Shown: piece after piece, positions 1 through 3,909 of the stretch
How the letters are laid out: each line of letters begins with the position of its first letter
Position numbering within the stretch: position 1 is the first letter of the stretch
Source of the DNA: Ferrimicrobium sp.
Lineage (GTDB): Bacteria; Actinomycetota; Acidimicrobiia; Acidimicrobiales; Acidimicrobiaceae
NCBI GenBank assembly: GCA_027365375.1
Contig: DAHXNM010000246.1
Location: 1 to 6,824, forward strand
Reading direction: 5' to 3'
DNA: 6,824 nt
The notes under the pieces: model-generated
Seen by the model: the letters and a program-made list of their open reading frames with translations, nothing else
What the model was told of the DNA's origin: nothing
Database searches by the model: none
Made by a program: the position numbers and the translations under genes

Positions 1-90
1 GACTCCAAGATCTACACCATCTTCGAGGGTACCTCGGAGATCCAGCGCTTAATAATAGCGCGTGCAATCTCAGGGGTAAAGTTGCGTTAG
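1..90 (+). CDS. Acyl-CoA dehydrogenase, C-terminal end (partial)
   Basis: Frame 1 is open from the window edge to TAG at 88-90 and gives 29 residues. They contain IFEGTSEIQRLIIARAI, the C-terminal signature of FAD-dependent acyl-CoA dehydrogenases, which oxidise acyl-CoA thioesters to trans-2-enoyl-CoA. In medium- and short-chain enzymes the Glu of the Y/F-E-G-T motif is the catalytic base. Here it is the ninth visible residue (codon 25-27), so a straight-chain-type enzyme is favoured, but the substrate cannot be told from this fragment. The ending ...ISGVKLR is normal for the family, so the stop looks genuine. The start and about 90% of the gene lie outside the window. It converges on the DCC-family gene with a 4-bp gap. 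The family call is secure; the subtype is not. Confidence 0.92.
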   Translation, partial: DSKIYTIFEGTSEIQRLIIARAISGVKLR

Positions 91-94
91 CGCG

Positions 95-514
95 TCATCC
101 GAGAAAGTGCCTATGCCGGGCTACCCATCGGTAGCACCGGCTCGCAACTGAGTGGACCAGTCGATTGGCGAGAAGGCTACTTGCTCGCTCGCCAACGCCA
201 CCCACTAGATGAAGCCACGCTATCACCGCGTCAATGCCAACAAGCTCTCTACCTGCGACGTTTAGCACGACTCCTGAGCCCTGGGCTGTCGATCCACGAT
301 CCTCTAAGACGCTGATGTGTGGCGCGAGACGACAGGCGATGGCTCCGCTAGCTCTGCACAGACGGCACGTGCCATCAATGGAGAGTGTCGGTCCAGCTGA
401 CGCAGCACTCGCCTGCAGCTCGTTTGCCGACCATGACTGACCACCACTACCCGGACGAGTGACAGATGGACCCTGCTGGGCATCTACATCTTTCCTAGGT
501 AGTGAAGCATGCAT
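95..514 (-). CDS. DCC/DUF393-family thiol-disulfide oxidoreductase-like protein
   Basis: This 139-residue minus-strand frame runs from ATG (514-512) to TGA (97-95). Residues 45-55 read SIDGTCRLCRA, matching the D-G-x-C-x-x-C motif that defines the DCC (DUF393, PF04134) family, with Asp47, Cys50 and Cys53. Around residues 82-102 VVLNVAGRELVGIDAVIAWL fits the family pattern of a strand, a turn, then 'G-x-D-A-V' leading into a helix. The C-terminus YRWVARHRHFLG resembles the usual YxxVAxNRxxL ending. Family members are small thioredoxin-like proteins of poorly known substrate. The first 46 residues are an odd Ser/Ala/Gly-rich extension; most members begin about ten residues before the motif. No in-frame ATG, GTG or TTG lies between residue 1 and the motif, and a stop lies four codons upstream, so this start is forced unless a rare codon such as ATT is used. 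The only Shine-Dalgarno-like GGAG lies just 2 nt from the ATG. The gene is convergent with the dehydrogenase and divergent from the PDZ gene. Confidence 0.72.
   Translation of the reverse strand: MHASLPRKDVDAQQGPSVTRPGSGGQSWSANELQASAASAGPTLSIDGTCRLCRASGAIACRLAPHISVLEDRGSTAQGSGVVLNVAGRELVGIDAVIAWLHLVGGVGERASSLLANRLVHSVASRCYRWVARHRHFLG
115..141 (+). terminator. GC-rich hairpin without T tract, candidate terminator for the acyl-CoA dehydrogenase gene
   Basis: GCCGGGCTACC (115-125) pairs with GGTAGC-A-CCGGC (130-141). This gives 11 base pairs with one bulged A (136) and a 4-nt CATC loop. It begins 24 nt after the dehydrogenase stop codon. No T run follows, so it is not a classical intrinsic terminator. 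U-less hairpins have been proposed as terminators in actinobacteria. It lies inside the 3' part of the convergent DCC-family gene, so the palindrome could also be chance within coding sequence. Confidence 0.35.
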
Positions 515-599
515 GGCTCCAGGCTACACGTATAGTCCTGAACCAATAGCAGAACCCCAGTCGATGGACCAACCGCTTGGAACGGGCTCAGGAGCGTAA
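515..599. promoter_or_regulatory. Divergent intergenic region with imperfect palindrome
   Basis: These 85 bp separate the divergent starts of the DCC-family gene and the three-gene + strand run, so promoters for both are expected here. A 12-bp near-palindrome CTACACGTATAG (524-535; 5 of 6 pairs match) overlaps -10-like hexamers on both strands: TATAGT on + (531-536) and TATACG on - (535-530). I see no convincing -35 box at 16-18 bp on either strand. The promoter and operator assignment is therefore weak. The last bases carry the ribosome binding site of the PDZ gene. Confidence 0.3.
590..594 (+). promoter_or_regulatory. Shine-Dalgarno AGGAG for the PDZ/Lon-like gene
   Basis: AGGAG lies 5 nt before GTG at 600. 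It supports that GTG over the next in-frame GTG (642), which has no comparable upstream purine run. Confidence 0.75.
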
Positions 600-1658
600 G
601 TGTGCGACACCCCACAGGATGATCACCCTACACTCGAGAAAGTGAATCGCACACAACGGAATTCGCTTGGCAGCGCCGCCATCCTCTGGGGGGCCTTACT
701 CCTCGCTGGTGGACTCGTCTGGCTCGGTTTTGGATCGGTACCTGAGGTCTCAGTCGGTCCAGGCGGCATGGTTAACCTTGCAAGAGCCGTCCAGGTCGGC
801 AAGCAACATCCTCGCAAACTCAAACTCTTCGACGCGCAGCTGTCGGTGTCCTCCCTCACCCCACTGCAGTTTCTCATTGGCCATCTCAACCCAAACCTCG
901 CCTTCGTAAGTCCGTTGCATAACCAAAGCAAGGGGGCGAGCAGTACGGCATCTGCTAACCTCCAAGCAGCACTCTCCGCCGCTGTCGCTGCATACCGTTA
1001 CCTAGGCATCCCGATCAAGGAGACTAGGGGGCTCCTCGTGCGCGATGTCCTTCCGCAATCCCCGGCCAAAGCCGTAGTTCGTCCCGGAGACCTGATCACT
1101 TCAGTCAACGGGCTACTGGTCTCTAATCTCGTTAACTTCGAGACCGCGCTGACGTCACAACCTCGCAATTCAACTGTCACTCTAACCCTCGATCGTCAAA
1201 GCTCTGGACTCTCGCAAATCACACATCGACAGGTGCGAGTACCATTTAATGAAGGGAAGCTCGGCATAGTCATAACTACCGCCAGCTTGTACGAGTTGCC
1301 AACCGCACTGCATGTAAGCATTCCCAAGGCACTTGACGGTACCGACGGCCTCGCTGAGGCTGTTGCTATCATCGATAGCACCCACCATCTTCATCTTAAG
1401 CATGCCCTGTCTATAGGTATGATCGGACTCGTCAACCCAGATGGCAAGCTTAAGCCAGTGTTTGGAATCGAACAAAGGGTCGCTGCAATGCGGGCTGGGC
1501 ATCTACGCTATGTAGTTGTGCCATTAGTACAGCGACAGAGCGCCGAGCGGGCTTCACACGGCACTATCGCCGTAATTGGGGTAACCTATCTCTCTCAGGC
1601 AGTGCAAGAGGTCGAGCGGCTCGCAAGGGCTAAGACTCCAAAGGAAGTAGTCCGATAG
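600..1658 (+). CDS. Membrane-anchored PDZ/Lon-like protein (YlbL family), predicted protease-dead
   Basis: The 352-residue product starts at GTG 600. A short cytoplasmic tail precedes one membrane helix at about residues 23-44, which suggests N-in topology with the rest outside. Residues 51-56 (SVGPGG) match the 'SPGP' stretch that follows the anchor in YlbL-type proteins. A PDZ domain spans about 138-215, including GLLVRDVLPQSPA and RPGDLITSVNG. A Lon-type S16 domain spans about 220-342, with IPKALDGTDGLAEAV and GIEQRVAAMRAG. Active relatives have G-P-S-A-G with the nucleophilic Ser; here it reads G-T-D-G (247-250), placing Asp249 at the Ser. The dyad Lys in 'GGxxxK' is replaced by Arg293. 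Both catalytic residues therefore appear lost while the fold motifs remain, suggesting a binding or scaffold role. In mycobacteria a relative (Rv3194c) sits next to a UPF0182 gene; here one gene intervenes. The gene is first in a tight operon. Family call firm; inactivity inferred from a by-eye alignment. Confidence 0.88.
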   Translation: MCDTPQDDHPTLEKVNRTQRNSLGSAAILWGALLLAGGLVWLGFGSVPEVSVGPGGMVNLARAVQVGKQHPRKLKLFDAQLSVSSLTPLQFLIGHLNPNLAFVSPLHNQSKGASSTASANLQAALSAAVAAYRYLGIPIKETRGLLVRDVLPQSPAKAVVRPGDLITSVNGLLVSNLVNFETALTSQPRNSTVTLTLDRQSSGLSQITHRQVRVPFNEGKLGIVITTASLYELPTALHVSIPKALDGTDGLAEAVAIIDSTHHLHLKHALSIGMIGLVNPDGKLKPVFGIEQRVAAMRAGHLRYVVVPLVQRQSAERASHGTIAVIGVTYLSQAVQEVERLARAKTPKEVVR

Positions 1659-1662
1659 GAGG
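1657..1662 (+). promoter_or_regulatory. Shine-Dalgarno AGGAGG overlapping the upstream stop codon
   Basis: A perfect AGGAGG shares two bases with the TAG stop (1656-1658) of the PDZ gene and lies 5 nt before GTG 1668. This fixes the start of the DivIVA-like gene and suggests translational coupling between the two genes. Confidence 0.85.
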
Positions 1663-1667
1663 CAATC

Positions 1668-3899
1668 GTGTGGCGATCAGAGACTAATGGAGCACATGAG
1701 AGCTTCAGCGTCGTCAGAAAAGGTTATGATCGCGAGGCGGTCGACCGCTTCGTAGCTGACCTCAGGGCAGAACTTTCGCAGACCTCAGAACGAATCGCTA
1801 AGTTAGAGGTTGAGCTAGCACAAGCTCGCCAGGCTTATGAAACGTTACGCGAGGATACTCGGCTAGCTCTATCCGACCCCGAAAGGGCTAGTAAGCTACT
1901 TGGACAAGAGGCGTCTGAGGTACTCAAAAGCGCCAACGATGCCGCTCTCGGTCTGCGGCGCAAAGCAGAGTCGACCGCTAAGGATCTAGTCGAGCGCGCT
2001 CGTCGTGAAGCCGAAGAGATCACAAGACAAGCAAAGTTAGCAGCTGAAAGTGAAGTTGAAGAGGGGCGACAGGTCGCACGCGCACACCTCGAAGAGGTTC
2101 GACAGCAAGGACGTGAGATTCTAGCTATGGCCGACTCAACGGCTTCCAATACCGTTGAAGCAGCCAAACGCGAGGGTCGTTCGCTCGTGTTTCGAGCCCG
2201 AGAGCATGCGGCAAACCTGACCCAACAGGCGGAGAACAGGGCGGCACAGGTGCGCGAGGAGATCTCTGGACTCGACCTTGACCGCCAACACCTTATAGGA
2301 ATCCTTCGAAGCGCACAGGATCTCGTTCGAACGTCACTGACTTCGCTAGATACTCGACCACTCATGCCTGAAATGCCTAGCAGTCCCACACATAACGTCA
2401 ACTCGGCCGATGCAAACGATAAAGAGCACACCGACCAAAGTCACGAAACCGAACTACAAGAACCAATGGACGCGTCACCTGACGAGATCCTGTCTTTCCC
2501 TACCACGGCCACCAACAGTGGCTCTGGCGAAGCCAGCCCCGAACAGCCCGATGCTCAAGCCGACAACCCGGGATCGATACAACCCGAGATGACCTTTGCA
2601 GACGTCGCACGTCTCATCGAGCTCGCAGCCGAGCAGACTGCAGCGCTGGAACTCGACGACCTTGACGACGAATTCATCGACAATGACACCAACGATTTAG
2701 TTGATGAAGATGCGACCGAGGTAACGCTCCAAGAAGAGAGCTCGCTCCAAGCACAGTCGAGCATGAGTCCTGTCGACAGCGATTCTTTGGACAAGGATTC
2801 TGTCGACAGCAATTCTTTGGACGAGGATTCCATGTTGTCACCGGAGACTACCTCCAATATGCCATCAAACGAGCCAGCAGGCCCTATTATGGCGTCCGAG
2901 CTACCACTCTCCAGCAGCTATGACCTGACCACCGCAGAGTTTGACGACGAGATCGTGGTCATCGAGCGCTATCGGCAGTCGAGCGCAGAACAACCTTCAT
3001 CTGAGGATCCAAAGTCTCGTTTACAACGCCTAGAGGCGCTTTTTAGCGAGCTCCGCGATGAAAATCCGGAACACCCATTGACCCCTCAGGGCACTGAGGA
3101 TATCGAGATCTTAAATGCAAACAGCGCGTCGAGCCAAGATCCTGTTGAGATCCCCTTAGACCAACCTTCGGCCGAGCTATCTGAGCCGGACGAAGAGACA
3201 CCTCAGGGCCAAGAGACTGACCAGCTCGCCAAGAAAATTCGTTCCGCACTTCGAGATTTTTTCGATCCCCGTAGCATTGATCTCTCCAGGAGAGTAAAGC
3301 GCATTACCCAAGACGACCTGAACCAGATCCTAGCCACAATCCGTTCCAGTGGACGCGAGGGTGCCATCACGCTTATCGAACAAATGGTGAACGATAGCCA
3401 GTCTCGTGCAGGAGATGTACGGTTACTCATTGCTCGGGTGGTGCACGCAGGCTCTGATTTCGCCGCTCTCCTCGGGGATCGAAGTCACGATCCAACCGGC
3501 GAACACTTCGACAAAATCGTCGAGGAGATAGCAATCGACCTCACCGATACACTCGGTCAGGCGACCTTGGTAAGAGCTCTTGACACCATCACACAGGAGT
3601 CCGAGTTAGGAGAGACGGAACTCGTGGCTCGCACAAACGGGGTCTACCGCGAAGCTAGACGCAAACTCGACGAGCTCATCAATGACAATGCCTACCGTGC
3701 ATTCTGCCGAGGCTCTCGCCTGGTTCCTGGTGCAACCGGTTATCTTTGGGTCACGTCCTCTTCTTCACAGCCATGCGCAGACTGCGAGGATAACTTACTC
3801 GCTGGAATCAATCCCCTAACTGAGACGTTCCCTACAGGACATGAGAATCCGCCAGCACACCCAGGGTGCACCTGCGTCATTGTTCCCGTCTTCGCCTAG
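1668..3899 (+). CDS. DivIVA-like coiled-coil protein with C-terminal phage MuF/SPP1 gp7-like domain
   Basis: The 743-residue product starts at GTG 1668 behind a perfect Shine-Dalgarno. Residues 12-36 (FSVVRKGYDREAVDRFVADL...) match the DivIVA N-terminal signature F-x-x-x-x-R-G-Y-D-x-x-x-V-D-x-F, the part that binds membrane in DivIVA/Wag31/GpsB proteins. Residues 37-225 form a long Ala/Glu/Arg-rich coiled coil. Residues 230-520 are low-complexity, strongly acidic and probably disordered, and include a 10-residue tandem repeat (369-388). Residues 521-743 are ordered again. From about 651, VARTNGVYREARRKL, then YLWVTSSSSQPCADC, then PPAHPGCTC resemble the Mu F / SPP1 gp7 minor head protein domain (PF04233): an 'ART-E/N' helix, W followed by C-x-x-C (Cys703, Cys706), and P-P-x-H-P-x-C-x-C (His731, Cys734, Cys736) near the end. 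These Cys/His residues could bind zinc. No signal peptide or membrane helix is visible, so it is probably cytoplasmic and membrane-associated. No phage genes adjoin it. The N-terminal call is firm; the C-terminal one is motif-based. Confidence 0.82.
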   Translation: MWRSETNGAHESFSVVRKGYDREAVDRFVADLRAELSQTSERIAKLEVELAQARQAYETLREDTRLALSDPERASKLLGQEASEVLKSANDAALGLRRKAESTAKDLVERARREAEEITRQAKLAAESEVEEGRQVARAHLEEVRQQGREILAMADSTASNTVEAAKREGRSLVFRAREHAANLTQQAENRAAQVREEISGLDLDRQHLIGILRSAQDLVRTSLTSLDTRPLMPEMPSSPTHNVNSADANDKEHTDQSHETELQEPMDASPDEILSFPTTATNSGSGEASPEQPDAQADNPGSIQPEMTFADVARLIELAAEQTAALELDDLDDEFIDNDTNDLVDEDATEVTLQEESSLQAQSSMSPVDSDSLDKDSVDSNSLDEDSMLSPETTSNMPSNEPAGPIMASELPLSSSYDLTTAEFDDEIVVIERYRQSSAEQPSSEDPKSRLQRLEALFSELRDENPEHPLTPQGTEDIEILNANSASSQDPVEIPLDQPSAELSEPDEETPQGQETDQLAKKIRSALRDFFDPRSIDLSRRVKRITQDDLNQILATIRSSGREGAITLIEQMVNDSQSRAGDVRLLIARVVHAGSDFAALLGDRSHDPTGEHFDKIVEEIAIDLTDTLGQATLVRALDTITQESELGETELVARTNGVYREARRKLDELINDNAYRAFCRGSRLVPGATGYLWVTSSSSQPCADCEDNLLAGINPLTETFPTGHENPPAHPGCTCVIVPVFA
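2771..2830 (+). repeat. Two-copy 30-bp tandem duplication inside the acidic linker
   Basis: Copies at 2771-2800 and 2801-2830 differ at only 2 of 30 positions. The unit is a multiple of three, so the frame is kept. The encoded decapeptides are VDSDSLDKDS and VDSNSLDEDS (residues 369-388). Both substitutions change the amino acid (D to N and K to E). This fits a recent slippage or duplication event in a disordered region. Confidence 0.9.
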
Positions 3900-3903
3900 G
3901 GTG
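3898..3903 (+). promoter_or_regulatory. Weak Shine-Dalgarno AGGGTG for the UPF0182 gene
   Basis: AGGGTG overlaps the preceding TAG stop (3897-3899) and lies 6 nt before ATG 3910. An in-frame TAA at 3907-3909 directly abuts the ATG, so no upstream start is possible. Confidence 0.55.
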
Positions 3904-3909
3904 TTGTAA

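Noticed and set aside
91..315. Open + frame directly after the dehydrogenase stop, 74 codons, protein-like in appearance
   Set aside because: It has no ATG or GTG start and only one in-frame TTG. It lies opposite the DCC-family gene, whose motifs explain the region better.
513..599. 28-codon + ORF whose TAA directly abuts the GTG at 600, a possible leader peptide
   Set aside because: It has no good Shine-Dalgarno, and the only -10-like box (531-536) lies inside it, so it would probably not be transcribed. The composition is not distinctive.
1835..2431. Long minus-strand ORF of 198 codons
   Set aside because: It is the antisense of the Ala/Glu/Arg-rich coiled coil. Its Ser/Arg/Ala-rich product is a typical shadow of repetitive codons.
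2771..2830. Tandem repeat as a CRISPR or mobile-element trace
   Set aside because: There are only two abutting units without spacers, in frame within a coding sequence.
1668..3899. Prophage fragment suggested by the MuF-like domain
   Set aside because: No terminase, portal, capsid or integrase gene is present. Both neighbours are conserved cellular genes on the same strand with operon spacing.
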